From a virus, in the IMG/VR virus record IMGVR_UViG_3300036853_000205, positions 1-62,441 of that record: a stretch of 62,441 nucleotides of DNA. The stretch is one strand, 5' to 3'. Numbering within the stretch: position 1 is the first letter of the stretch; the number at the start of each line of letters is the position of its first letter. Positions 31,581 to 38,696 of the stretch are shown piece by piece. The position numbers and the translations under genes are program-made. Below the pieces are notes generated by a model. It was not told where the DNA came from and made no database searches. It saw only the letters and a list, made by a program, of their open reading frames with translations.

Positions 31581-32003
31581 GTGAACGGGCAGGGGGCCGA
31601 TGGGCGATGGGTGTCAGCCATGCACACGCGACTGTGGCGCCGGGTCGGGCGCCGGGGCGCCACCCTGCTGTTTCTCGCATTGCTCGACCTGCTGTACCCG
31701 CTCGGGCTCGCGGGGCAGGCACCAGCCGCTCGCGCCGGCTACGAACTGATCGCTCCCTGGCAGGCGTGGGCCGGACTGTGGGCGGCAACCGGGCTTGTGT
31801 GCCTGGTTCAGGCGTTCGCGCGTCGAGACCGCATCGCGTTCACCGCCGCAGTCGGGATCAAGCTCGCCTGGGGGTCAACGTCGCTGGCCGCCTGGGCGGT
31901 GGGGATGAGCCCGCGCGGCTGGCTGGCTGCCGTGATCTGGCTGTCGTTCGCGGGGCTGATAGCCGTAGATTCAACCTGGTCCGAGCATTGGGACCGGCCG
32001 TGA
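31581..32003 (+). CDS. Four-span membrane protein
   Basis: This protein of 140 residues (GTG 31581) or 127 (ATG 31620, MHTRLWRRVGRRG) has hydrophobic segments around TLLFLALLDLLYPLGLAG, PWQAWAGLWAATGLVCLVQAF, IAFTAAVGIKLAWGSTSLAAWAVG and GWLAAVIWLSFAGLIAVD. It is coupled by GTGA to the next gene, which also has a membrane segment. Holin-like topology is possible but the location is away from the endolysin. Confidence 0.65.
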   Translation: MNGQGADGRWVSAMHTRLWRRVGRRGATLLFLALLDLLYPLGLAGQAPAARAGYELIAPWQAWAGLWAATGLVCLVQAFARRDRIAFTAAVGIKLAWGSTSLAAWAVGMSPRGWLAAVIWLSFAGLIAVDSTWSEHWDRP

Positions 32004-32329
32004 CCGTCGGGAGCACCCTGATTCAAAGCGGCCTCGCTGTGCTGATCGCGGGGGTGCCCACCTCGATCGGCGGCTGGTTCGCGTTCCGCCAGGCGACCAA
32101 GGTTCAGCGAAGCGCCGACCGAGCCAACCTGACCGACGATTTGCAGGACGAGGTGGCGGCACTGCGGGCTGCCGTGGCCGAGGCCCGCAAAGAGTGCGAC
32201 CAGCTACGGTACCGGCTACGCGGCGCGATGGAGTACCTGGACGTGTGCATGGCGGTGATGCGGCGAGCGGACCTCAACCCCCCGCAACCCTCGATCACCG
32301 TCTACCCGTGGGAAGGCGACATCAAATAG
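32000..32329 (+). CDS. Membrane-anchored coiled-coil protein
   Basis: This 109-residue protein has an N-terminal membrane segment (GSTLIQSGLAVLIAGVPTSIGGWFAF) and a coiled coil (LTDDLQDEVAALRAAVAEARKECDQLRYRLRGAMEY). GTG 32000 overlaps the upstream stop. The pair with the upstream four-span protein looks like a small membrane complex of unknown role. Confidence 0.65.
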   Translation: MTVGSTLIQSGLAVLIAGVPTSIGGWFAFRQATKVQRSADRANLTDDLQDEVAALRAAVAEARKECDQLRYRLRGAMEYLDVCMAVMRRADLNPPQPSITVYPWEGDIK

Positions 32330-32580
32330 TGGGGTGCGGGGGTCAGCCCTGCCATGTTGGGTTGGAGTGCTGGTAGCTTTTGCGCTCGGCAGTACCTCGC
32401 ACCAAGCCGGTAGCTCTGGCGCGAGTGCGGGCGGGCGAGACGAGCGGGCGGGCTGATCATCCGTCGGGGCGTAGGCCGTGGTCCGCGCCCCTTAAGGAAG
32501 ACGCTCCCAGCCTACGGACACACAGATAGGGCGGCCTCCCGCTTCCGAGGGATGACCGCCCTGCCTTGCTCTCAGGCCCC
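32330..32580. terminator. Convergent gap with hairpin at 32528-32562
   Basis: No gene is visible in this 251-base gap. agggcgg (32528-32534) pairs with ccgccct (32556-32562), with an inner cctccc/gaggg pairing. Rightward and leftward genes converge here, so a bidirectional terminator is likely. Confidence 0.55.
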
Positions 32581-32883
32581 CTAGCAGGCTGCCCACGCGT
32601 GAACCTGCATCCAGGCCCCGTCCGTCCGCCGCGCCACACTGATCCGCCGCTCGCCGCTCGGCATCACCGTCACCGTGAACGAGTAGGGGTGACCGTTGAT
32701 CGTGCGACCCCACGCCCGCGCGGTGCCGCTGGTGGTGTCGCGGCGCCGGACCGGCGGGCGGACGAACACCGTCGAGCGTGGCCCGATCTCCATTCGTTCT
32801 GCGGTGTCCGCAGCGGTGGCCTGACACGCTGGGCAGTCAGGTACCGACCCGACCAGGTGCGGGTACGCCAGATGCCGAGTCAT
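32581..32883 (-). CDS. Small conserved protein, last gene of the leftward early cluster
   Basis: This 100-residue protein (MTRHLAYPHLVGSVPDCPACQATAADTAERMEIGPR) has a CPAC knuckle, then RTINGHPYSFTVTVMPSGERRISVARRTDGAWMQVHAW, a beta-rich domain. ATG 32883 overlaps the excisionase-like stop as ATGA. Function unknown. Confidence 0.65.
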   Translation of the reverse strand: MTRHLAYPHLVGSVPDCPACQATAADTAERMEIGPRSTVFVRPPVRRRDTTSGTARAWGRTINGHPYSFTVTVMPSGERRISVARRTDGAWMQVHAWAAC

Positions 32884-33113
32884 GCCCGTGCTCGGGTCTT
32901 GCGGAGGCGACCGGGGGCGCCGCGTCCGGGCCGCTGCTGGGGGTCGGCGAGCCACGCCTTGATCGTGCTCTCGAACCAACGCGGCCGGTCCGGGGCGGGC
33001 AGGGCGTCCGGGGCGGGCATCCGACCGTGCGCCTTGTAGTGGCGCAGCGTGGCGACCTTGAGACCGGTCAACGCGGACACGCCCTTGTAGTCCAGCGGCT
33101 CGGGCTCGCTCAT
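32880..33113 (-). CDS. Excisionase/MerR-like DNA-binding protein
   Basis: This 77-residue protein has a winged-helix core DYKGVSALTGLKVATLRHYKAHGRMPAPD...RPRWFESTIKAWLADPQQRPG. The order (helix-turn-helix, short wing, WFESTIKAWL) matches AlpA/Xis-type regulators. With a serine integrase 4 kb away it is a candidate recombination directionality factor or regulator. ATGA overlaps at both ends. Confidence 0.7.
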   Translation of the reverse strand: MSEPEPLDYKGVSALTGLKVATLRHYKAHGRMPAPDALPAPDRPRWFESTIKAWLADPQQRPGRGAPGRLRKTRARA

Positions 33114-33421
33114 GACGCGTCCTGCGGGGTGCCGGGGCAGTCCTGGTCGTCGTGGCCCGAGGTGTCGCAGATTCCGCAGTCGGCGGTGCGTCGGGCGTAC
33201 ACCCGGTGTTCGTTGCCGACCCGTCGCGCCGTGGCCTCGAACCCTTCGCCGTACTCGCGGCCGAGCATGACCCGTTCGACCATCGCGGTGGCGCGTGCCG
33301 CCCGGTCGTGCCGAGCGACGATCGCCCAGTTACCCGGCCGCTCCAACAACAGCTTTGCGATGTCGTCGCGGGTGAGCGCGTACGGGTTGTCAGTCTCCGG
33401 GGGGGTCTCGAACGTCAACAT
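33110..33421 (-). CDS. Small protein under repeat promoter 1
   Basis: This 103-residue protein reads LTRDDIAKLLLERPGNWAIVARHDRAARATAMVERVMLGREYGEGFEATARRVGNEHRVYARRTADCGICD and then a Cys-containing tail. It starts at 33421 with GGAGCAATCG upstream, part of the conserved leader that follows the repeat at 33450-33492. Unknown function. Confidence 0.7.
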   Translation of the reverse strand: MLTFETPPETDNPYALTRDDIAKLLLERPGNWAIVARHDRAARATAMVERVMLGREYGEGFEATARRVGNEHRVYARRTADCGICDTSGHDDQDCPGTPQDAS

Positions 33422-33449
33422 CGATTGCTCCTTTTGGGCGGTACTGGCG

Positions 33450-33492
33450 GGCGAGACATAAACATACCGCGCCGCGCGTTATCTTAAAATCG
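33450..33492 (-). promoter_or_regulatory. Promoter-like repeat, copy 1
   Basis: The 43-base element is nearly identical to 33963-34005 and 34633-34674. On the - strand it reads cgattttaagataacgcg, then GC-rich dyad sequence, then ggtatgtttatgtctcgcc: a TTTAAG and a TATGTT 16 bases apart, followed by a conserved GGAGCA ribosome site and ATG. It also contains the TAA stop of the gene at 33484. It drives the gene at 33110-33421. Confidence 0.75.
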
Positions 33493-33726
33493 ACTGTTCG
33501 GCCCCACTGCGTACACGCCGCTGTGCTCGGCGCTCGCGCGGATCAGTGCAACCGGGTGATTCGCCATGAGCACCCAGCCGTGGACCTTGTCCGCCGGAAA
33601 CGTGCTACGACCCAGAGCTATAGCCCGGTCCATGCCCTCAGGGTGCGTCGGGCAGGAGCACCTGATCTCCACGGCGGACTGCCCTCCACGCTCAGTGATG
33701 CTGGTGACAGTGATGGTGTGTTTCAT
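33484..33726 (-). CDS. Small beta-rich protein
   Basis: This 80-residue protein (MKHTITVTSITERGGQSAVEIRCSCPTHPEGMD) continues RAIALGRSTFPADKVHGWVLMANHPVALIRASAEHSG. It is likely a small beta-alpha fold with a CxC. The stop lies inside promoter repeat 1. No family recognised. Confidence 0.65.
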   Translation of the reverse strand: MKHTITVTSITERGGQSAVEIRCSCPTHPEGMDRAIALGRSTFPADKVHGWVLMANHPVALIRASAEHSGVYAVGPNSRF

Positions 33727-33736
33727 CGGAATGATT

Positions 33737-33943
33737 TCAGGCCGGGTCGCTCGGCTCAACCTTGCCATCGACAACCACCAGGCGCCCGAGCTTGATGAGA
33801 GCGTGGACGGCGGTGGCATTTACACCCTTGTACGCCTTAACCCCCGAGTAGGAAATACCCGGCTCGACCTTGCCGTACGGCGCATCCGCCGGAAGATTGC
33901 GAATCGCTTCGAGGGTTACGGCCTGAGTCTTGGTGAGATTCAT
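33737..33943 (-). CDS. Small protein under repeat promoter 2
   Basis: This 68-residue protein (MNLTKTQAVTLEAIRNLPADAPYGKVEPGISYSGVKAYKG) ends VNATAVHALIKLGRLVVVDGKVEP. It looks like a small winged-helix domain: helix, helix TAVHALIKLG and wing LVVVDGKV. Its ribosome site GGAGCACCCG is in the conserved leader of repeat 2. Confidence 0.65.
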   Translation of the reverse strand: MNLTKTQAVTLEAIRNLPADAPYGKVEPGISYSGVKAYKGVNATAVHALIKLGRLVVVDGKVEPSDPA

Positions 33944-33962
33944 CGGGTGCTCCTGTTCGGCG

Positions 33963-34005
33963 GGCGAGACATAAACATACCGCGTGGCGCGTTGTCTTAA
34001 AATCG
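33963..34005 (-). promoter_or_regulatory. Promoter-like repeat, copy 2
   Basis: This copy differs from copy 1 at three positions in its GC-rich middle. It contains the TAA stop of the gene at 33997 and precedes the gene at 33737-33943. The layout is the same as at the other two copies. Confidence 0.75.
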
Positions 34006-34260
34006 GCCAAACGGTTCGCGGGCTCCGGGAAGAGGGCGAAAGGTGGCGGCCTGATCGGGGGTGGTCTTGCGGTACCGGGGGCCCCGTACTGCGTTAGCGT
34101 TGGTGAACAAGACGAATTCGATACGGACCTCCTCGGCGTTCGTCGCAGTGGTGCCGTCCGCGCTAAAAGTCGTCACTTTGTAGGTGTTCCTGTGGGCTGT
34201 GCGGCGGGTGCCGTCTGCCATCGTGACGGTCCCGGCTACGCTTTCGATCAGCTTGTGCAT
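33997..34260 (-). CDS. Small beta-rich protein
   Basis: This 87-residue protein (MHKLIESVAGTVTMADGTRRTAHRNTYKVTTF) continues with EEVRIEFVLFTNANAVRGPRYRKTTPDQAATF. ATG 34260 has AAGGGG upstream. The stop lies inside promoter repeat 2. Position relative to its repeat matches that of the 33484 gene. Function unknown. Confidence 0.65.
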   Translation of the reverse strand: MHKLIESVAGTVTMADGTRRTAHRNTYKVTTFSADGTTATNAEEVRIEFVLFTNANAVRGPRYRKTTPDQAATFRPLPGAREPFGRF

Positions 34261-34314
34261 CGAGCCCCTTTTCCCTGTCGGGCGTTGAGTCGGCACCCCC
34301 CGGACCCGAGGTTT

Positions 34315-34599
34315 TCAGCAGGCACCGCAATCGCTCTCGCACAGGCACTCGACGGGGGCTGCACCGGCGGCGGGAATGATGCGCATGTGCTCGAACACCC
34401 ACGACTCCGCCATCATGTCGTCGCGCTTGCCGGTGCGGGTGTTAAGCGACGAGAACGTGTACCCGCTCTCCGAGAGGCCACCGACCACAAAGTGCGTTCC
34501 GACGCTGCGCTCCGACCAACGCGGGTTGAGAAATGTGAGGTCCTTGACGAACGTGAACACAGTGCCAGCGGTCAGGTCGGCGGCGGTGATGGCGTTCAT
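34315..34599 (-). CDS. Small protein under repeat promoter 3
   Basis: This 94-residue protein (MNAITAADLTAGTVFTFVKDLTFLNPRWSERSVGTHFVVGGL) is beta-rich and ends with PVECLCESDCGAC, a Cys cluster. GGAGCACCCG precedes the ATG in the same leader as the second copy. Function unknown. Confidence 0.7.
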   Translation of the reverse strand: MNAITAADLTAGTVFTFVKDLTFLNPRWSERSVGTHFVVGGLSESGYTFSSLNTRTGKRDDMMAESWVFEHMRIIPAAGAAPVECLCESDCGAC

Positions 34600-34632
34600 C
34601 GGGTGCTCCTTTTGCTTGGGGGCGCTTTGTGG

Positions 34633-34674
34633 GGCGAGACATAAACATACCGCGCGGCGCGTTATCTTAAATCG
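34633..34674 (-). promoter_or_regulatory. Promoter-like repeat, copy 3
   Basis: This 42-base copy lacks one A relative to the others and precedes the gene at 34315-34599. No stop codon of an upstream gene is needed here, and a terminator lies immediately upstream. A fresh transcript probably starts here. Confidence 0.78.
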
Positions 34675-34689
34675 AACGTTCAGGCGGAC

Positions 34690-34735
34690 AAAAAAGCTTT
34701 AGGGCGGCCACCCCGTGAAAGGGGGTGGCCGCCCT
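34690..34735 (-). terminator. Intrinsic terminator (leftward)
   Basis: Arms 34701-34714 and 34722-34735 pair perfectly over 14 bp with a 7-base loop. On the - strand the hairpin is followed by aaagc and six T residues (34690-34695). It should end transcripts from the 34751-36495 genes just before promoter repeat 3. Confidence 0.88.
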
Positions 34736-34750
34736 ATGGTTGGCGTTTTC

Positions 34751-34915
34751 CTAAATCAGGCCGAGCCGCACGAGCCACGATGGGTGGCCGTGGTGGCAGG
34801 TTCCGTCCGGCTCGATGGCACAGCCGTCCGTGGCCTCGGGCATCTCGACGTCCAGAATCCAGTTCTCGATGGTCGTGTCATCTGGTGGGTCGGTGGTGGG
34901 TTCCGGGTAGGCCAC
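34751..34915 (-). CDS. 54-residue conserved actinophage protein
   Basis: GTG 34915 opens a short frame ending IEPDGTCHHGHPSWLVRLGLI, with NWILDVEMPEATDGCAIEPDG before it. The DGC...EPDG.C.HGHPSWL.RLGLI ending recurs in small actinobacteriophage proteins. It lies between the previous gene stop and the terminator. Function unknown. Confidence 0.72.
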   Translation of the reverse strand: MAYPEPTTDPPDDTTIENWILDVEMPEATDGCAIEPDGTCHHGHPSWLVRLGLI

Positions 34916-34921
34916 CGTGGA

Positions 34922-35551
34922 CTACTTCGCGCCGCGCGGGCGGGCACCCAGGCCGCTGTGCCACGCGGTACCGGGGCAGTAGCTGAGCCAGGTTGCGATC
35001 AGCTCACCGGCGACCTTGGCGCTGACACCATCGATGTCCTTCTGGGTTTCGTCGGTGGCGGCGGCCGTGGCGCGCTCCCAGTTGTTGGCTACCATCTCGC
35101 CGACCTGCTCAATGAGGACTGCGGCGACGGCGCGCTTCTGCTCGCGGGTCATCTCCTTGACGGTGGTCGGCTTGACCTTGACCGGGGTGGCGGCCTTCGC
35201 GGGGGCGGTCTTCGCCGGGGTGACGGCCGGGGCCTTCGCCATCGTGGTCGGTGCGGCCTTGCCCGGGGTGGTGGCGGGGGCAGCGGTGTCGGTCTTGGGG
35301 GCGGTCATGGGGGGCTCCTGGTTGCTCGGGGTGGCGGTGACCTTGGCGCGGTCGGTGCCGTAGTGGTGGACCGTGAGCTGCACGTCACCGTAGGCTTCCG
35401 TGATCGACTCGTACTTGCTGACCTCCACCGCGAACTTGACAACGCGCCGCTGGCGGGCGATGGCCGTTGCGCTGAGGGTCCGCCCTGCGTTCTCGGCGAA
35501 CTCTTTGGCGTGGGCGGCGGTGATAAAGGTGGCGGTGAAGTCGGTGATCAT
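34922..35551 (-). CDS. Protein with a Lys/Ala/Pro histone-like linker
   Basis: This 209-residue protein (MITDFTATFITAAHAKEFAENAGRTL) has an N-terminal beta/alpha part. A low-complexity linker follows (KAAPTTMAKAPAVTPAKTAPAKAATPVKVKP) resembling histone H1 tails, then a helical C-terminal part (KEMTREQKRAVAAVLIEQVGEMVANNWERATAAATDETQ). An internal ATG (MTAPKTD) has its own GGAG, so two products are possible. It may bind DNA through the basic linker. Confidence 0.65.
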   Translation of the reverse strand: MITDFTATFITAAHAKEFAENAGRTLSATAIARQRRVVKFAVEVSKYESITEAYGDVQLTVHHYGTDRAKVTATPSNQEPPMTAPKTDTAAPATTPGKAAPTTMAKAPAVTPAKTAPAKAATPVKVKPTTVKEMTREQKRAVAAVLIEQVGEMVANNWERATAAATDETQKDIDGVSAKVAGELIATWLSYCPGTAWHSGLGARPRGAK

Positions 35552-35667
35552 GGGGTGGCTTCCTCTGCTTCGGGTGGGCCGTGCGGCGCTTGTCCGGGTA
35601 CAACTCCAATTAGTGGGGTTACGCCCAAGTTCCGCGCCGCACGACCAGCCCATGCTTATGGGGCCGT
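35552..35667. other. Gap with no visible gene
   Basis: No gene is supportable in this 116-base interval. The leader of the 34922 gene has gaggaagccacccc before its ATG. No clear hairpin. Confidence 0.4.
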
Positions 35668-35769
35668 TCAGCTATAGATCATCCGGGGGCGATTTGAAGA
35701 GATCCACAGCCTTCGCGGTGGCTTCGAACGTCGCGCGGGGATTGCCCTCGCGTCCGTTAGCTCACTCAT
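35668..35769 (-). pseudogene. Small gene with probable one-base frameshift
   Basis: ATG 35769 overlaps the upstream stop by eight bases and begins MSELTD. The same frame then reads ARAIPARRSKPPRRLW, a shadow-like sequence, to 35668. The frame one base over reads EGNPRATFEATAKAVDLFKSPPDDL and stops at 35672, which is far more protein-like. A single-base loss near 35748-35752 would join MSELTD to that segment. Confidence 0.5.
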
Positions 35770-36172
35770 GGTCAGCCACCTTACGGTCGGCGGCCTGCGC
35801 CACTGCGGGCTCATGGTGCCCGATAAGAGGGTCACCCGCACCGTCGTACATGACGTCGGCGCCACAGGCGGTACCGTCGCGCGCTGTCCAATCTGCCACG
35901 CCGTCGACTACCACTCGCGTAAGTGCCATGCCGCACTTGCCGCAGCACACGACTTCGGGGTTACGCACGTCGACCACCTCAATACCCTGACGCTCCAATA
36001 TCGGCAGCACCGTCTCCCAAGACGCGACGGGCATAGTCCGCTGCACAACATCGTCAGCCGGGTACGCCACGTCCAACACGGCGCGCATGGCGCCAATGTT
36101 CTTGTCGTCGGGCGCGTACAGGTAGACCGTGCCCCCGCCTGCCAGCAGCGTCACGCGCTCGCCGCTTACCAC
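35762..36172 (-). CDS. Unknown early protein with CCGKC motif
   Basis: This 136-residue protein starts at GTG 36172 in a GTGGTAA overlap with the previous stop. GGGTVYLYAPDDKNIGAMRAVLDVAYPADDVVQRTMPVASWETVLPILERQGIEVVDVRNPEVVCCGKCGMALTRVVVDG is well formed, with a CCGKC metal site. Function unknown. Confidence 0.65.
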   Translation of the reverse strand: MVSGERVTLLAGGGTVYLYAPDDKNIGAMRAVLDVAYPADDVVQRTMPVASWETVLPILERQGIEVVDVRNPEVVCCGKCGMALTRVVVDGVADWTARDGTACGADVMYDGAGDPLIGHHEPAVAQAADRKVADHE

Positions 36173-36495
36173 TTCTCCGCTCCCACGAGAGTCGACTTCG
36201 GCATGTTCGCCTCGGCGAAGGACCTGGCCCACTCCGGCGCATTGTTCATGTTCAGAATCCCGACCCCGGACCCGAAGAACTCGCCGAGCCACCGGCCTCT
36301 GATCTCGATGTTGCCGATGGTCCAGCCCTCGTCGCCGAGCTGGGTGCGCCAGTGGTACTTCACGGTGACACGGCCCGGGGTGAATGCGCGCCTACCTAGC
36401 GTGATCGGTTCGGCGCCGGCGACGTCGGCATACGCGGTTGCGTGGGCCTCGGTGTAGGCCCGAACGTCGGTGATCTGTGGTTCGTCCTCAGCCAT
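36166..36495 (-). CDS. Unknown early protein, divergent from integrase
   Basis: This 109-residue protein (MAEDEPQITDVRAYTEAHATAYADVAG) continues AFTPGRVTVKYHWRTQLGDEGWTIGNIEIRGRWLGEFFGSG and ends EWARSFAEANMPKSTLVGAEKW. It is the first leftward gene facing the integrase. Its promoter must lie in 36496-36648. No family recognised. Confidence 0.65.
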   Translation of the reverse strand: MAEDEPQITDVRAYTEAHATAYADVAGAEPITLGRRAFTPGRVTVKYHWRTQLGDEGWTIGNIEIRGRWLGEFFGSGVGILNMNNAPEWARSFAEANMPKSTLVGAEKW

Positions 36496-36777
36496 GGTGG
36501 TGGCCTCTCAATCGTTTGGCTTGACAAGCTGCGCGCAACAGTGCATACCGGGGCGCCGCGCGGACCTCGACCCTATATCACCGCCTAGCAAGATGGCCCT
36601 GACCTGGGGTTATGTGGCCCGCGCTGGACGGGGGTATAGGCTCTAGACTAGGGGTACCCTAATCCGGGGTACCGGTAAGCCCGTACCCCGGATTAGAGAC
36701 CCCTAACTGTGCAAGGGTAAAGATGTTGGCCCCCCCGGTCACCTGGCCTGCCCTGCCGGAACCGAGGAGGGAACCCC
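36496..36777. other. Divergent region with 57-base dyad, candidate attP or operator
   Basis: No gene is visible. Arms 36659-36672 (ctaatccggggtac) and 36683-36696 pair perfectly over 14 bp around cggtaagccc. Outer taggggt (36649-36655) and accccta (36699-36705) extend the dyad to 57 bases. Serine integrase attP sites are about 50 bp imperfect dyads often beside int, so this is a candidate attP. It could instead be an operator shared by the divergent promoters. Confidence 0.5.
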
Positions 36778-38262
36778 GTGACTGCCACCGACCTATACGT
36801 CAGGTACTCCGACCTAAAGGCCGAGAATCTAACGCCTGACGGTGAGGCGAAGAACATCGAGAACGCAGTTCAGTTGCTACGCGGGCGGGCCACACTGTAC
36901 GGCTGGCAGGTCGCTGAGGTGATCGTTGAAAACGACGTGTTGGGCGACGGGCGACTCAAGCCCGCGTCGGCGTACAAGCGGCGGGCCGTCATTTTGCCGA
37001 ACGGCGACGTGATTCAGCGTGTGATCCGGCCAGGTTTCACGCGGCTGGTGGACCGACTCAAGGCGGGCGTATCGCAGGCCGTGGTGGCGCTGGACCTTGA
37101 CCGGCTGGTGCGCGATCCGCGCGACCTGGAGGACTTCATTGACGTGTGCCGGGCGACCAACGCTAACGCCCGGTCGCTATCAGGCTCGTTGACCTTCACC
37201 GACGGCGGCACCGACGGGGAGATCACCATGGCGCGGATCATGGTGGCGGTAGCGAGCAAAGAGTCGGCGGACAAGGTGCGGCGACAGAAGGTGGCCCGCA
37301 AGCGCAAGGCGGAGGCGGGCGAATTCGGCGGCGGCCCGCGACCTTACGGGCGAGAGGCAGACGGCAGAACTCTGCGCGAACCCGAGGCCGAGGTGATCCG
37401 TGTGGGGTGCCGCCGGGTGCTTGCGGAGCCGCCCGTCAGCCTGCGCTCACAGGTCCGCTCCCTGAACGAGCAAGGCTTCCGCACCGTGGCTGGTCACCTG
37501 TTCAAGGCCCCGGACTTTCGGGAGATGCTGCTTCGGCCGTGGAACGCCGGTCTGCGCGTTCACGACAAGCAGATCATCGGGGAGGACCCAGCAGCAGCCA
37601 TCGTCAAGCGTGAGGTGTGGGAGGCGGTGGTGGACAAGCTGACTGCCCCCGGCCGCCGCAAGTGCCCCCCGGGTCCGGCACACAAGTACCTGGGCACCGG
37701 GTTGTTTCTGTGCTGGTGCGGCAGCACGGTCACGCCCCGGATCTCCAGCCGGAGGTCAAACCGGTACGGGTGCAAGCTGGGGGCGAACGGGGGCGCCGGG
37801 GGCGGGCACGCGGTGCGGGTCATGGCGGACGTAGACGCCTGGGTGGTCGACAACGTGCTTGCCCGCCTGGCCGAGCCGGACGCCGCCGAGCTGGTCGCGC
37901 CGCGCGCCGGTGCCACGATCGACGTAGCCGCGCTGCGCGCCGAGGTCAGGCAACTACGCGACCGCAAGGTTCGGCTGGTTCGGATGTTCGTCGAGGACGG
38001 GGACGAGGAAGCCCTGATGAAGGGCAAGCGGGATATCGACGCGAAGTTGAACACGAAAACGGAGCTGCTGCACGCGGCCACCGAGGTCTCACCACTGCGT
38101 GACCTAGTCGGCGCCGACGACGTGCGGGCCGTCTGGGAAACGATGACTCTCGGCGAGCGGCGAGCCGTGATCGCGCTCGTTTGCCGGGTCGAAATCTGGC
38201 CGCTGAACCACGGGGAGCGCCGGTTTGACCCGAGCGCGGTTCGGGTTCTCTGGAACGCCTGA
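36778..38262 (+). CDS. Large serine integrase
   Basis: This 494-residue site-specific recombinase would integrate the phage into the host chromosome. The N-terminal resolvase domain has the catalytic serine in LYVRYSD (S11), VVALDLDRLVRDPRDLEDFID and ITMARIMVAVASKESADKVRRQ. The recombinase domain has GGGPRPYGREADG and VRSLNEQGFRTVAG. A zinc ribbon lies around CWCGSTVTPR...YGCK, then a coiled coil (AALRAEVRQLRDRKVRLVRMF). The N-terminus has an insertion around VILPNGDVIQRV. GTG 36778 follows GGAGGGAACCCC. Confidence 0.95.
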   Translation: MTATDLYVRYSDLKAENLTPDGEAKNIENAVQLLRGRATLYGWQVAEVIVENDVLGDGRLKPASAYKRRAVILPNGDVIQRVIRPGFTRLVDRLKAGVSQAVVALDLDRLVRDPRDLEDFIDVCRATNANARSLSGSLTFTDGGTDGEITMARIMVAVASKESADKVRRQKVARKRKAEAGEFGGGPRPYGREADGRTLREPEAEVIRVGCRRVLAEPPVSLRSQVRSLNEQGFRTVAGHLFKAPDFREMLLRPWNAGLRVHDKQIIGEDPAAAIVKREVWEAVVDKLTAPGRRKCPPGPAHKYLGTGLFLCWCGSTVTPRISSRRSNRYGCKLGANGGAGGGHAVRVMADVDAWVVDNVLARLAEPDAAELVAPRAGATIDVAALRAEVRQLRDRKVRLVRMFVEDGDEEALMKGKRDIDAKLNTKTELLHAATEVSPLRDLVGADDVRAVWETMTLGERRAVIALVCRVEIWPLNHGERRFDPSAVRVLWNA

Positions 38263-38355
38263 CTTCGCCGCCGCTCGGCGTTGCGCCCGGTTGCCGCTCG
38301 GGTCGGTGTCGAGTAGGCGGTGCTCGCGCCGTCGGATCTTGCGGGGTCGGCTCAT
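38104..38355 (-). CDS. Possible small basic protein antisense to the integrase end
   Basis: This frame of 83 residues (MSRPRKIRRREHRLLDTDPSGNRAQRRAAAKSGV) begins beyond the integrase stop and overlaps its 3' end for about 160 bases. The NRAQRRAAAK phrase resembles short phage proteins, but overlap with a solid gene makes it doubtful. Confidence 0.3.
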   Translation of the reverse strand: MSRPRKIRRREHRLLDTDPSGNRAQRRAAAKSGVPENPNRARVKPALPVVQRPDFDPANERDHGSPLAESHRFPDGPHVVGAD

Positions 38356-38370
38356 CCCCTGTCAAACGAG

Positions 38371-38409
38371 AAAGCCCCGGTGCCGGATACGGCCGCCGGG
38401 GCTTTTCAT
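38371..38409 (+). terminator. Intrinsic terminator after integrase
   Basis: Arms 38371-38380 (aaagccccgg) and 38396-38405 pair over 10 bp with a 15-base loop, followed by ttttcatt. It fits a rightward terminator for the integrase and, with A residues before it, may work in both directions. Confidence 0.82.
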
Positions 38410-38468
38410 TCCTCCGACTTTCGCGGAATCCCGGACGGCTGCCCTTGTGCCCGGTGTTGCATAGGGGC

Positions 38469-38696
38469 ATGGGGACTGGCACGGAAGCGGCCGACGAACG
38501 CGCGGCTCTGATCACCCGCAACGTGGCGAATGCCCCACCGTTCACAACCGCGACGCTGGAAAGGTTGGCCGTGCTGCTTGGCCCAGTCGCGGCGGAGGTT
38601 CAACGGCGGAAACGGTCGCCGTCGGGGTCACCGTCGGGGTCGAACAGGTCGCGGGCGACGGGCTCGACGCTGGGGCAGGCGCACGGGATGCCGTAG
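38469..38696 (+). CDS. Small protein typical of actinobacterial phages and prophages
   Basis: This 75-residue frame (MGTGTEAADERAALITRNVANAPPFTTATLERLAVLLGPVAAEVQRRKR) matches the common pattern of apolar APPxT...LxxLAVLL followed by a basic stretch. Its last 97 bases overlap the leftward gene end. Function unknown. Confidence 0.5.
   Translation: MGTGTEAADERAALITRNVANAPPFTTATLERLAVLLGPVAAEVQRRKRSPSGSPSGSNRSRATGSTLGQAHGMP

Noticed and set aside
34715-35677. + strand Gly-rich frame of 320 codons
   Set aside because: Antisense to the Lys/Ala/Pro-linker gene and a terminator; the Gly/Val repeats mirror that linker.
37560-38081. Ser-rich - strand frame inside the integrase
   Set aside because: Antisense to conserved integrase domains; composition typical of shadow frames.
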